Assembly (NCBI GenBank): GCA_021773195.1 | Contig: JAJFKN010000003.1 | Location: 1 to 64,000, forward strand | Direction: 5' to 3' | Length of the DNA: 64,000 bases | Source: Gammaproteobacteria bacterium | GTDB lineage: Bacteria > Pseudomonadota > Gammaproteobacteria > JAKBBU01 | In this document: positions 39,031-47,965 of the stretch, in pieces | Layout of the letters: every line of letters starts with the position of its first letter | Numbering within the stretch: the first letter of the stretch is position 1 | Notes under the pieces: model-generated | What the model was told of the DNA's origin: nothing | What the model saw: the letters and a program-made list of their open reading frames with translations, nothing else | Database searches by the model: none | Program-made: the position numbers and the translations under genes

Positions 39031-39056
39031 TTAATATTGAATGTTAAATTTACATG
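39031..39056. repeat. 26-base direct repeat, copy 2
   Basis: Second copy of the repeat at 38979-39004. Its left end also pairs with ATTCAAT at 39019-39025 as an inverted repeat, so several protein-binding half-sites are packed into this region. Confidence 0.7.
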
Positions 39057-39114
39057 AGTAATTAGAGCTGGGCATATATAACCCATTGAAATATAGGGAT
39101 ATAATAATCAAAGA

Positions 39115-39135
39115 GGGGGGCAAATGAATACCCCC
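39115..39135 (-). terminator. Possible terminator after lpdA
   Basis: GGGGGG at 39115-39120 faces CCCCC at 39131-39135, just beyond the lpdA stop. On the minus strand the stem is followed by a T-rich stretch (TCTTTGATTATT). The loop is 10 bases. Confidence 0.4.
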
Positions 39136-39145
39136 AAATTCAACC

Positions 39146-40552
39146 CTATTTCTTCTTCTTAGGCGCAATCAAATCCGTGATGGTTCCTTCAAACATTTCC
39201 GTCGCCATCATAATGGTCTCCGACAGAGTCGGATGAGGATGTACGGTTAATGAAATATCTTCTGCATCACAACCCATCTCTATAGCCAAACACACTTCAG
39301 AGATTAAATCACCGGCATTAGGGCCAACAATACCCGCGCCGATAACGCGATGATCTTTATCGAAGAGTAATTTTGTTACCCCTTCATCACGATTCAATGC
39401 TAAAGAACGTCCGCTGGCCGCCCAAGGAAAGACGCCTTTTTCATAGGCAATACCCTGTGCTTTTGCTTCAGTTTCTGTCACACCGCACCACGCGATTTCA
39501 GGATCCGTGTAGGCGACACTAGGAATGGTTTTGGGTTCGAAATAATGTTTCTTACCGGCAATCACTTCTGCTGCCGTACGTCCTTCAGGCACAGCTTTAT
39601 GAGCCAACATGGGTTGTCCTACGATATCGCCAATAGCAAAGATATGTGGAACATTGGTACGTAATTGTTTGTCCACAGCAATAAAACCGCGTTCATCCAC
39701 ATTCACGCCAGCTTTATCAGCAGCAATTTTTAAACCATTAGGCGTACGACCGACAGCAGAAAGAAAGCGATCAAAACGCTGTGGCTTATCAGGCGCATTG
39801 GCCCCTTCAAAAGTTACCCATAGGCCATCTTTTTTCGCTTCTACTTTGGTGACTTTAGTGCTGACCAAAATATCTTTATAGCGTTTTTTTACGCGATTCA
39901 GCAAGGGTTTAACAATATCTTTATCTACGCCAGGAATTAATCCATCGGCCATTTCGACCACGGTGATTTTGCTACCTAAGGCATTATAAACCGTTGCCAT
40001 TTCCATACCGATGATGCCACCACCTAAAACCAGCATTTCGCAATCCACGTCTTCTAATTCTAAAGCGCCCGTGGAATCCATGATGCGAGGGTCCTCAGGC
40101 AAAAAGGGCAATTTCACAGGTTGAGAACCAGCGGCAATAATTGCCTGTTCAAAATCGATGGTAACATCGTCCCCCACTTTTAGTTGTGTAGGGGAAGTAA
40201 ATTCACCATACCCTGTAATAATTTCCACTTTGCGTTGCTTCGCCAACATTTGCAAACCGCCCGTGAGCTTTTTCACGATCTTGGATTTCCAATTACGAAG
40301 CTTTTCAGCATCCACTTTAGGCTTACCAAAATCAATACCAAACTCAGCAAACTCTTCTGCTTCTTCTAATACTTTTGCTGCATGCAATAAAGCTTTGGAG
40401 GGAATACAACCCACATTCAAACAAACGCCACCAATGGTTTCGTAGCGCTCTACTAAAATGACTTTTTTGCCTAAATCAGCTGCGCGGAAGGCGGCAGAGT
40501 AGCCACCAGGGCCGCTACCTAATACAACCACTTCCGTTTTTAATGCTTTCAT
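39146..40552 (-). CDS. lpdA: Dihydrolipoamide dehydrogenase (E3)
   Basis: A 468-residue FAD disulfide oxidoreductase, the E3 subunit of pyruvate dehydrogenase. The FAD site is VVLGSGPGGYSAAFRAADLG, the redox disulfide is in GGVCLNVGCIPSKAL, and the C-terminal base is in the HPHPTLSE motif. It is the last gene of the aceE-aceF-traT-lpdA run. Confidence 0.95.
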   Translation of the reverse strand: MKALKTEVVVLGSGPGGYSAAFRAADLGKKVILVERYETIGGVCLNVGCIPSKALLHAAKVLEEAEEFAEFGIDFGKPKVDAEKLRNWKSKIVKKLTGGLQMLAKQRKVEIITGYGEFTSPTQLKVGDDVTIDFEQAIIAAGSQPVKLPFLPEDPRIMDSTGALELEDVDCEMLVLGGGIIGMEMATVYNALGSKITVVEMADGLIPGVDKDIVKPLLNRVKKRYKDILVSTKVTKVEAKKDGLWVTFEGANAPDKPQRFDRFLSAVGRTPNGLKIAADKAGVNVDERGFIAVDKQLRTNVPHIFAIGDIVGQPMLAHKAVPEGRTAAEVIAGKKHYFEPKTIPSVAYTDPEIAWCGVTETEAKAQGIAYEKGVFPWAASGRSLALNRDEGVTKLLFDKDHRVIGAGIVGPNAGDLISEVCLAIEMGCDAEDISLTVHPHPTLSETIMMATEMFEGTITDLIAPKKKK

Positions 40553-40653
40553 TTCTTACTACTCCTATCTATTTCAAAGTTATTTCTACCCAAGCAATCT
40601 TTGGGGAGAACTATATTTCAAACTTTCTGCAATATTCCACTCAGCTCTGGTTT

Positions 40654-40672
40654 TCCGCGGTCAAGCCGCGGA
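40654..40672. repeat. GC-rich REP-like hairpin between traT and lpdA
   Basis: TCCGCGG and CCGCGGA form a perfect 7-bp stem around TCAAG. It stands out in an AT-rich spacer and the flank continues AACGACG. Elements of this look (CCGCGGTCAAGCCGCGG) occur as dispersed intergenic repeats in bacterial genomes, so this may be one copy of a repeat family or an mRNA-processing hairpin. Confidence 0.5.
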
Positions 40673-40687
40673 ACGACGAACAGGAGC

Positions 40688-41428
40688 CTATGAAAAAATC
40701 CCAGCGATGGTATGCGCCATGGACGTCACTAATTGTGGGCTCGCTTCATCAAATTTCAAATTCATTTTTTCAGCACTACTAATCACTTTGGTACGATACT
40801 TCTGCCATTGCGTGGTGTTATTAGACGTCAACGTTGTTTTAGAACTACTGCCATTGCTTACGGTAGACTTGGTATTCGCATGAATATCGTTCGTCGTGCG
40901 CTCTGATATTTGCACATCCGTAGTTAGGGTATAGCTCACGTCCTTAATTAAAGTATTAGCCAAGGTACCTGCCGCAGCACCAGCGACAGCACCCACAGCA
41001 ATATCCGTTGCATTGGCATTGTCGATTAAAGCACCCGTGGTACCACCCACAAGACCACCACTTAAGGCACCATCAACCACATTCTGTTTGCCTGAAGGTT
41101 GTTTTTTACCTGCTTGCAATACATTCACCTGTAATAGGTAATGGGCTTTACTAGGATCATTAACCACTTGATAACCATTAACCCTTAAATCTTGCACTAA
41201 CGCCGGTTTAAGGCTATTCATACTGGGCTGGTCTGACGTATTGCTCACAGCTAAGTAAACCACTTTTTCACTGGGTTTGGTGGGCTGCAAGAAAACACTG
41301 TTGGTCATTTTCGTATTCACTTCCAAACTGTGATGGCTCAAGGCTGTCTGACTGGCCATACAACCACTTAATAATAATACCACTGCCATCGTTACAACGA
41401 AGCTCAATGCTTTTGATATTGTTTTCAT
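40688..41428 (-). CDS. traT: TraT-like complement resistance lipoprotein
   Basis: A 246-residue outer-membrane lipoprotein. The lipobox is LLLSGC with Cys23. The protein follows plasmid F TraT along its length: LEVNTKMTNSVFLQP, GYQVVNDPSKAHYLLQVNVL, a glycine-rich hydrophobic stretch (about 118-155) and VSYTLTTDVQISERT. In F, TraT blocks mating-pair formation and raises serum resistance. Here it sits between aceF and lpdA, away from any conjugation gene, so it may serve envelope protection. Confidence 0.85.
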   Translation of the reverse strand: MKTISKALSFVVTMAVVLLLSGCMASQTALSHHSLEVNTKMTNSVFLQPTKPSEKVVYLAVSNTSDQPSMNSLKPALVQDLRVNGYQVVNDPSKAHYLLQVNVLQAGKKQPSGKQNVVDGALSGGLVGGTTGALIDNANATDIAVGAVAGAAAGTLANTLIKDVSYTLTTDVQISERTTNDIHANTKSTVSNGSSSKTTLTSNNTTQWQKYRTKVISSAEKMNLKFDEASPQLVTSMAHTIAGIFS

Positions 41429-41507
41429 ATCGTTCCTCTAAAATTTATAATGTTAATGAACAACCTATTATTCGCACTATGTTGTCTCAATCCGTAACAA
41501 CCACTTA

Positions 41508-43145
41508 CTACAAAAGCAAGCGTCGAATATCCCCTAACTGTTTGCTTAAAAATACGATGAAGCGTGCAGCTTCAGCCCCGTCAACAACTCGATGATCATA
41601 AGATAATGAGAGAGGTAACATGAGCCGGGCAACAAATTCACCGTCCTGATAGACGGGCTTCATACTGGAGCGTGATACGCCCAATATAGCCACATCAGGT
41701 GCATTAACGATTGGCGTAAATGCCGTACCACCAATACCACCTAAACTGGATATGGTAAAACAACTGCCTTGCATATCGGCAGGTCCTAAACCTTTTTCCC
41801 GAGCTTTACTGCTTATATCCATTAATTCTTGGGATAGAACAAACAAACCTTTTTTATCCACATCGCGAATCACTGGCACCATCAAACCATTAGGTGTATC
41901 GACGGCCACCCCCACATGATAATACTGTTTCAAGATGAGGTTCTCACCCTGGGGGTCCAGGGAAGCATTAAAGTTAGGAAATGCCTTTAAGCTCGCAACT
42001 ACCGCTTTCATTAAAAAAACTAAAGGCGTTAAACGCACCCCAGCCTTTTCAGCTTCAGCTTTTGATGCTTTACGAAAAGCTTCCATTTCAGTGATGTCCG
42101 CCTCATCAAACTGTGTGACATGGGGAATCGTCACCCAATTACGATGCAAATTAGCCCCTGATATTTTTTTAATTTTAGATAAGGGTTTAATTTCTGTGGC
42201 GCCAAATTTACTGAAGTCTACGGCAGGTGCTTGAGGTAAATTGAATCCACCACCGCTAGCAGCAGCACCGCCACCACTCATGGCCGCTTTCACAAACTGT
42301 TGTATATCGGTTTTTTGAATACGCCCCTTACGACCACTGCCTGGTACCTGGGTTAAATCAACACCCAACTCACGAGCCATACGCCTAACAGAAGGTCCTG
42401 CATAAATCACTCCGCCTTTGCCCGCAGGCGCAGCAGTAACTTGCGGTGCAGCTTGTGCTGCTGTTGGTTTCGCAGATGTTGGTGCTTCAGCTACAGATGC
42501 TTCAGCTACAGACGCTGTTGCTGCACTGGCAGCTTGTGCATCCATAGTTAGGATCAAAGAACCTTCATTAACTTTATCACCCACCTTAATTGTAACGGCT
42601 TTTATCTGGCCTGCGTGGGGAGAAGGAATTTCCATGGTGGCCTTTTCGCCTTCCAAGGTAACCAAAGAGTCATCAACATTCACATCATCGCCGACGTTTA
42701 CAAACACTTCGATCACGTCGACATCTGTCGCCCCCCCAATATCAGGGATGTTTACTTCCACAGTTTGAGGACTGGCAACAGGTGGTGATGCGGGCACTAC
42801 TGCAGGAGCTTTTTCAGCAGGTGTTGCAGTAGGAGCCTCTGCAGTAGCTTCTTCAGCAGGTGCTGCAGCGGGTGCTGCAGCGGGTGCTTCGGCAGAGACT
42901 TCACCAGCCACTTCCAGGGTTAGAATCAACGCCCCTTCAGATACTTTATCGCCGACTTTCAGCTGAATGTCTTTTACCGCCCCCGCACAAGGCGCTGGAA
43001 TTTCCATGGAAGCTTTATCACTCTCTAAAGTGATCAAAGAATCATCTTGTGCAATGCTATCGCCAGGAGCCACCATGACTTCAATGACTTCCACATCCAC
43101 AGCACCGCCAATATCGGGGATGAATATTTCCTGTATATCTGCCAC
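41508..43145 (-). CDS. aceF: Pyruvate dehydrogenase E2 (dihydrolipoamide acetyltransferase)
   Basis: A 545-residue E2 with two lipoyl domains (LESDKASMEIP, about residue 45, and LEGEKATMEIP, about 167), joined by Ala/Pro/Glu-rich linkers. A peripheral-subunit binding domain (about 247-285, VRRMARELGVDL) and a catalytic domain ending in SLSYDHRVVDGAEAARF follow. The lipoyl lysines and the catalytic His-Asp-Gly are present. It forms the core of pyruvate dehydrogenase. Confidence 0.95.
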   Translation of the reverse strand: MADIQEIFIPDIGGAVDVEVIEVMVAPGDSIAQDDSLITLESDKASMEIPAPCAGAVKDIQLKVGDKVSEGALILTLEVAGEVSAEAPAAAPAAAPAEEATAEAPTATPAEKAPAVVPASPPVASPQTVEVNIPDIGGATDVDVIEVFVNVGDDVNVDDSLVTLEGEKATMEIPSPHAGQIKAVTIKVGDKVNEGSLILTMDAQAASAATASVAEASVAEAPTSAKPTAAQAAPQVTAAPAGKGGVIYAGPSVRRMARELGVDLTQVPGSGRKGRIQKTDIQQFVKAAMSGGGAAASGGGFNLPQAPAVDFSKFGATEIKPLSKIKKISGANLHRNWVTIPHVTQFDEADITEMEAFRKASKAEAEKAGVRLTPLVFLMKAVVASLKAFPNFNASLDPQGENLILKQYYHVGVAVDTPNGLMVPVIRDVDKKGLFVLSQELMDISSKAREKGLGPADMQGSCFTISSLGGIGGTAFTPIVNAPDVAILGVSRSSMKPVYQDGEFVARLMLPLSLSYDHRVVDGAEAARFIVFLSKQLGDIRRLLL

Positions 43146-43157
43146 TGCTCTTCTCCC

Positions 43158-45818
43158 TTATACGGTGGTTGGATTGGGTTTATTGGGGTCGATGCCAAAT
43201 TTTTCGATAGCGTCTTTCACCGTTTGCACGGGTACTTTACCATCATCGGCTAGGGCATTTAATGTAGCTAAGACAATGGATTTAGCATCCACTTCAAAGA
43301 AATGCCGCAAACGCTCTCGCGTATCACTGCGCCCAAACCCGTCGGTACCTAGAGTCACATAATTTTGCGGAATGTAGGCACGAATTTGATCGCTATAACT
43401 CTTCATATAATCTGTCGCAGCAATGACAGGACCTTCTCTGTCCATCAAACATTCTTCCACAAAGCTTAATTTCGCTTTTGCATCGGGATGCATACGATTT
43501 TCCCGCTCGACGGCTAAGGCTTCTCGGCGTAATTCATTGAAGCTAGTAACACTCCAGATATCCGAAGCGATATCATAATCTGATTGCAAGATATCAGCGG
43601 CTTTAATCACTTCTAAAAGAATGGTCCCAGAACCTAACAATTGAACTTTAGGTTTGGACTTAGGCGTTTCGCGTAATAAATACATCCCTTTAATAATGCC
43701 TTCTTCAGCACCTTCAGGCATCTCCGGTTGAATATAATTTTCATTCATCACTGTAATATAATAGAACACATGTTCATTTTCTTGATACATACGACGTAAA
43801 CCATCTTGGATAATCACCGCTAATTCATAACCGTAGGTAGGATCGTAAGTCACGCAATTAGGAATGGTGCCTGCCAAAATATGACTGTGTCCATCTTGAT
43901 GCTGTAAGCCTTCACCGGCTAAAGTGGTACGACCGGCTGTGCCACCTAAGAGGAAACCTTTAGCTTGCATATCACCAGCAGTCCAAGCTAAATCACCACA
44001 ACGTTGGAAGCTAAACATGGAGTAATAAATGTAAAAAGGAATCATTGGCACATTATTATTGGTGTAAGAAGTCCCTGCCGCCAACCAAGAACAAAAGCCA
44101 CCCGCTTCATTAATGCCTTCTTCTAAGACCTGGCCCTTTATATCCTCTTTGTAAAACATGACCTGCTCCGCATCCACAGGCGTATACAATTGCCCCATAG
44201 GCGAGTAAATACCATATTGACGGAACATACCTTCCATACCAAAGGTACGACATTCATCGGGAATAATAGGCACCACATGCGGACCAATATTCTTATCTTT
44301 CATGATCACATTCAGAATGCGAACAAAAGCCATAGTGGTAGAAATCTCTCTATCGCCAGAAGCCTTCATTTGTCCCGCAAAGGCTTCTAACTCTGGCACC
44401 TTTAAGGCTTTGGTCTCGTTGCGGCGCCCAGGCAAATAACCACCTAAAGCAGCACGATGTTGTTTGATGTATTTAGTTTCTGCGCTTTCTTCGCTAGGGC
44501 GATAAAAAGGTAAGTCATCCACTTGTTCATCGGTAATAGGAATACTAAAACGATCGCGGAAAATGCGAACATCTTCAGATTTCATTTTTTTCACATTATG
44601 CGCGACGTTTTGTCCTTCACCACTAGCACCTAAACCAAAGCCCTTCACAGTTTTCGCTAAAATCACTGTGGGTTGGCCTTCATGGGAAACAGCTTCAGCA
44701 TAGGCATTGAATACTTTTACATGATCATGCCCGCCTCGATTCAAGCGCCAAATCTGGTCGTCAGACATATTGGCCACACGCTCTTTTAATTCAGGGTATT
44801 TACCAAAGAAATGTTCTCGCACATAGGCGCCATTATGAGCTTTATAATTTTGATAATCGCCATCTACGGCTTCTTCCATACGTTTTAATAACAAACCATC
44901 TTTATCGGTTGCTAGGAGTGAATTCCACAAATTCCCCCAAATGACTTTTAATACATTCCAACCTGCGCCGCGGAACGTACCTTCTAATTCTTGAATGATT
45001 TTACCATTACCGCGTACAGGGCCGTCCAAGCGTTGTAAATTACAATTCACAACAATAATTAAATTATCCAGTTTTTCACGCACAGCAATAGATAACGCAC
45101 CTAAAGATTCAGGCTCATCCATTTCGCCATCACCACAAAACATCCAAACTTTCCGGCCTTTGGTTTTAGCTAAACCACGATTCTCTAAATATTTCAAAAA
45201 GCGTGCTTGGTAAATAGCTTGTATGGGACCCAAGCCCATAGACACTGTGGGGAATTGCCAAAAGTCTTGCATCAACCAAGGATGGGGATAAGAACTAATA
45301 CCTTTACCATCCACTTCTTGACGGAAATTATCTAATTGTTCTTCCGTCAAACGCCCTTCTAGGAAAGCGCGGGCATAAATACCTGGCGACGAATGGCCTT
45401 GCACAAATACAAAATCACCACCATGGTCTTCCGTCGGTGCATGGAAAAAATGATTGAAACCTACTTCATAAAGGGTAGATGCCGAGGCATAACTGGCAAT
45501 ATGGCCACCTAATTCTGGTGCCTTACGACCAGCGCGCAATACCATGGCCACAGCATTCCAACGGATGAGAGATTGAATACGACGCTCCATGTCGATATCA
45601 CCAGGGTAAGGTAATTCTTTGTCCACTGGGATGCTATTCAGATAAGCTGTAGTAGAGCGAAAAGGGAAACGAGTGCCATCACGATAGGCTTTATCCATCA
45701 TGGCCTGAAGTAAGAAATGCACGCGTTCTGGGCCTACTTCACGCTTAACTGCGTCTAAGGCGTCCAGCCACTCTTGCGTTTCTACGGGATCAAAATCCTT
45801 ACTATTGTTGCTATCCAT
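43158..45818 (-). CDS. aceE: Pyruvate dehydrogenase E1 component (homodimeric)
   Basis: An 886-residue thiamine-diphosphate enzyme, close to E. coli AceE in length. The ThDP motif is FCGDGEMDEPESLGAL with NN-type closing residues near NLIIVVNCNLQRLDGPVRGN. The ATG at 45818 follows GGGGGAG; a TTG at 45833 is less likely. It converts pyruvate to the acetyl group carried by aceF. Upstream is a small hairpin and a TATACT-like -10 at 45925-45930. Confidence 0.95.
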   Translation of the reverse strand: MDSNNSKDFDPVETQEWLDALDAVKREVGPERVHFLLQAMMDKAYRDGTRFPFRSTTAYLNSIPVDKELPYPGDIDMERRIQSLIRWNAVAMVLRAGRKAPELGGHIASYASASTLYEVGFNHFFHAPTEDHGGDFVFVQGHSSPGIYARAFLEGRLTEEQLDNFRQEVDGKGISSYPHPWLMQDFWQFPTVSMGLGPIQAIYQARFLKYLENRGLAKTKGRKVWMFCGDGEMDEPESLGALSIAVREKLDNLIIVVNCNLQRLDGPVRGNGKIIQELEGTFRGAGWNVLKVIWGNLWNSLLATDKDGLLLKRMEEAVDGDYQNYKAHNGAYVREHFFGKYPELKERVANMSDDQIWRLNRGGHDHVKVFNAYAEAVSHEGQPTVILAKTVKGFGLGASGEGQNVAHNVKKMKSEDVRIFRDRFSIPITDEQVDDLPFYRPSEESAETKYIKQHRAALGGYLPGRRNETKALKVPELEAFAGQMKASGDREISTTMAFVRILNVIMKDKNIGPHVVPIIPDECRTFGMEGMFRQYGIYSPMGQLYTPVDAEQVMFYKEDIKGQVLEEGINEAGGFCSWLAAGTSYTNNNVPMIPFYIYYSMFSFQRCGDLAWTAGDMQAKGFLLGGTAGRTTLAGEGLQHQDGHSHILAGTIPNCVTYDPTYGYELAVIIQDGLRRMYQENEHVFYYITVMNENYIQPEMPEGAEEGIIKGMYLLRETPKSKPKVQLLGSGTILLEVIKAADILQSDYDIASDIWSVTSFNELRREALAVERENRMHPDAKAKLSFVEECLMDREGPVIAATDYMKSYSDQIRAYIPQNYVTLGTDGFGRSDTRERLRHFFEVDAKSIVLATLNALADDGKVPVQTVKDAIEKFGIDPNKPNPTTV

Positions 45819-45834
45819 CGGCGGCTCCCCCAAA

Positions 45835-45852
45835 GGCTTTCATCATAAAGCC
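45835..45852 (-). promoter_or_regulatory. Leader hairpin just before the aceE ribosome-binding site
   Basis: GGCTTT and AAAGCC form a perfect 6-bp stem with a 6-base loop, ending a few bases before the GGGGGAG ribosome-binding sequence of aceE on the minus strand. It could control initiation or stability. It may also be incidental. Confidence 0.35.
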
Positions 45853-46053
45853 AAAAATATAAATCATTTCAATGAGTTAGTTGTTTTTTCATGGTGCCCA
45901 ATAGGCGCCCACATAAACCGGCGCAGTATACCATGCTTTTGCCGCCTAACCCATGACTTGGTTATTTTTGATTATAGTAATAAACAATTATAGATTCAAT
46001 GAGAGTTCACTGATTTGTCAACCGCTAGGTCATTGAGCTAGAAACGGGATATA

Positions 46054-47337
46054 ATGTTTTCACGGACTAGCATGAATGGAGGGAACCACATCATGTACGC
46101 CATGGGCTTTATGCCTTGCCCTCACATAGCACAAATTACCCAGCAACTGGCTTGGCTTGATTTGGTAGACGCTAAATATCAATTAAGTATCTACAAACTT
46201 AACAAGGCGGCCCTTAAACATCCCGATTACGATGAACATAAAGTAAATATGCTTCGCCCCCTCCTGCATAATTTAAATGATTCCGGACAGAGGCTTTTAT
46301 CTAAGCTAATGACACTGCGAACCATTCGCCAATTGGGCCTACATATTTTATCCGATGGTACAAATCTTTTTACTTTTGATTATTTGCGCGATGTCATCTA
46401 CCATGACCAAGATGATGTCTGCATTCCTTTGCTCTCCAAATACATTCCTGACTTTTTATTGTATGAAGATTATCCCTTCATCACTAATGTAACCATGGTT
46501 ATTGAGTACTTATCTGTGGCTCTGAATCTACAAGAGCCCAAGCACATCGATTATTTTTTAGAGAATTTCTCTGGGGAAGTGCCAGAGGTCACTGATCTAG
46601 CCGTCATGTCGGAACATATGCGACTGACCTTCAAATTGGAATGCCCTGAACAAATCCTTAGGGTTTGTGAATTTTTCCTGAAACATAGCGTACCCCTTTG
46701 TTCCACAGCCAATGCTTCTTACAATTTCTTTAAATACCTAGAAAAATTCCCCATAAAACATACCCTCACCCTCATCGAATCCATTCTGCGAACAGATAAT
46801 GCCATCAATGATAGAGATGAATGGCAAACCTTCGTTGAAGTCCTGTTGCAAATCCATTGCGGAATAGATGAAAAATACCCCCTCATGGAATACCCTAACG
46901 GTGTTGATTTGACACCTCATTCTCTCTTCACCCCCCATAAGGGTTTAATCAGAAAACTGGTTTGGCATTATCTCAACATTTACATGCTGCGCCCGAATTT
47001 GGATCGCCGCCAATTTCTCATGCGCTCCCTCGCCACAGAAAAACATCCTTCTGTTGTGACTCAAGAAGCCCTGAGCAATAATAAACAAATGGTGGGCGTC
47101 GTTTTGTTACTAAGCTGTGTTGAGGGCCATGAATTTGCAAGACTGCCCACAGAAATTCTGCATTTCATCCTTAGTTATGCCTGTTTGCCTAAGAACCACG
47201 AGGATTGGCACAGCCACAGCACAGCCGAGCAATTAGTTCATTTTGGTAATTGGTATGAAACCAGGCATCCGGATTTAGGCAACCCAGATACCTGCCTAGA
47301 AGCGAAACACAGAAAACCAAGATGTGCCTTGCAGTAG
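46054..47337 (+). CDS. Unknown protein with F-box-like motif and C-terminal CaaX box; candidate effector
   Basis: A 427-residue, mostly helical protein that I cannot place in a family. It has no signal peptide. Residues 364-375 (LPTEILHFILSY) resemble the start of an F-box. The last four residues are CALQ (Cys424), a CaaX prenylation box, preceded by the basic stretch KHRKPR. Legionella effectors such as AnkB combine F-box and CaaX, so a translocated, host-prenylated protein is a reasonable inference. Start is uncertain: ATG at 46093 has GGAGGGA eight bases upstream. It is monocistronic, between aceE (divergent) and ppa (convergent). Confidence 0.7.
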   Translation: MFSRTSMNGGNHIMYAMGFMPCPHIAQITQQLAWLDLVDAKYQLSIYKLNKAALKHPDYDEHKVNMLRPLLHNLNDSGQRLLSKLMTLRTIRQLGLHILSDGTNLFTFDYLRDVIYHDQDDVCIPLLSKYIPDFLLYEDYPFITNVTMVIEYLSVALNLQEPKHIDYFLENFSGEVPEVTDLAVMSEHMRLTFKLECPEQILRVCEFFLKHSVPLCSTANASYNFFKYLEKFPIKHTLTLIESILRTDNAINDRDEWQTFVEVLLQIHCGIDEKYPLMEYPNGVDLTPHSLFTPHKGLIRKLVWHYLNIYMLRPNLDRRQFLMRSLATEKHPSVVTQEALSNNKQMVGVVLLLSCVEGHEFARLPTEILHFILSYACLPKNHEDWHSHSTAEQLVHFGNWYETRHPDLGNPDTCLEAKHRKPRCALQ

Positions 47338-47359
47338 AAACTTAAGGTCTTTTACAATT

Positions 47360-47890
47360 CTATTTCGCTTGAAAACGCTCTATGCTAGCAAGGATTTCTT
47401 TGTGGGCTTCTTCCACATTGAACCAACCATCTACTTTCACCCATTTTTCTGGTTCTAAATCTTTGTAATGCTCAAAGAAATGAACGATGGAGGCCAACAA
47501 TGGTTTCGATACATCTTCAGGGGTTTTTACTTCATGGAAAATAGGACAGAGTTTATCGACGGGTACCGCTAAAATCTTTGCATCCTTGCCAGACTCATCA
47601 GTCATTTTCAGTATGCCTACAGGACGGCAACGCACCACTGCACCGGTAATAACAGGCATGGGGGTGATGACTAATACATCTACGGGGTCACCATCTTCAC
47701 TTAAGGTGTTAGGCATATAACCATAGTTACAAGGGTAATGCATGGCTGTAGGCATAAAGCGATCCACAAACATAGCGCCCGTTTCTTTATCCACTTCGTA
47801 TTTTATAGGGTCGCCATGGGCGGGAATTTCAATAATAACATTGATATCTTCAGGAACGTTTTTACCAGCACAGACTTTTTCTAAATTCAT
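47360..47890 (-). CDS. ppa: Inorganic pyrophosphatase
   Basis: A 176-residue family I soluble pyrophosphatase. The metal-binding signature is in [11 protein letters not shown] near residues 66-76 and the start has [17 protein letters not shown]. It hydrolyses pyrophosphate and pulls biosynthetic reactions forward. Length matches E. coli Ppa. Confidence 0.95.
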   Translation of the reverse strand: MNLEKVCAGKNVPEDINVIIEIPAHGDPIKYEVDKETGAMFVDRFMPTAMHYPCNYGYMPNTLSEDGDPVDVLVITPMPVITGAVVRCRPVGILKMTDESGKDAKILAVPVDKLCPIFHEVKTPEDVSKPLLASIVHFFEHYKDLEPEKWVKVDGWFNVEEAHKEILASIERFQAK

Positions 47891-47965
47891 GGTGTTACCT
47901 TAATGGTTTCTTTAATACTAAGGGCCGGCATTATAGCCAGACTCCCTGTGGGATTCAACCAATGC

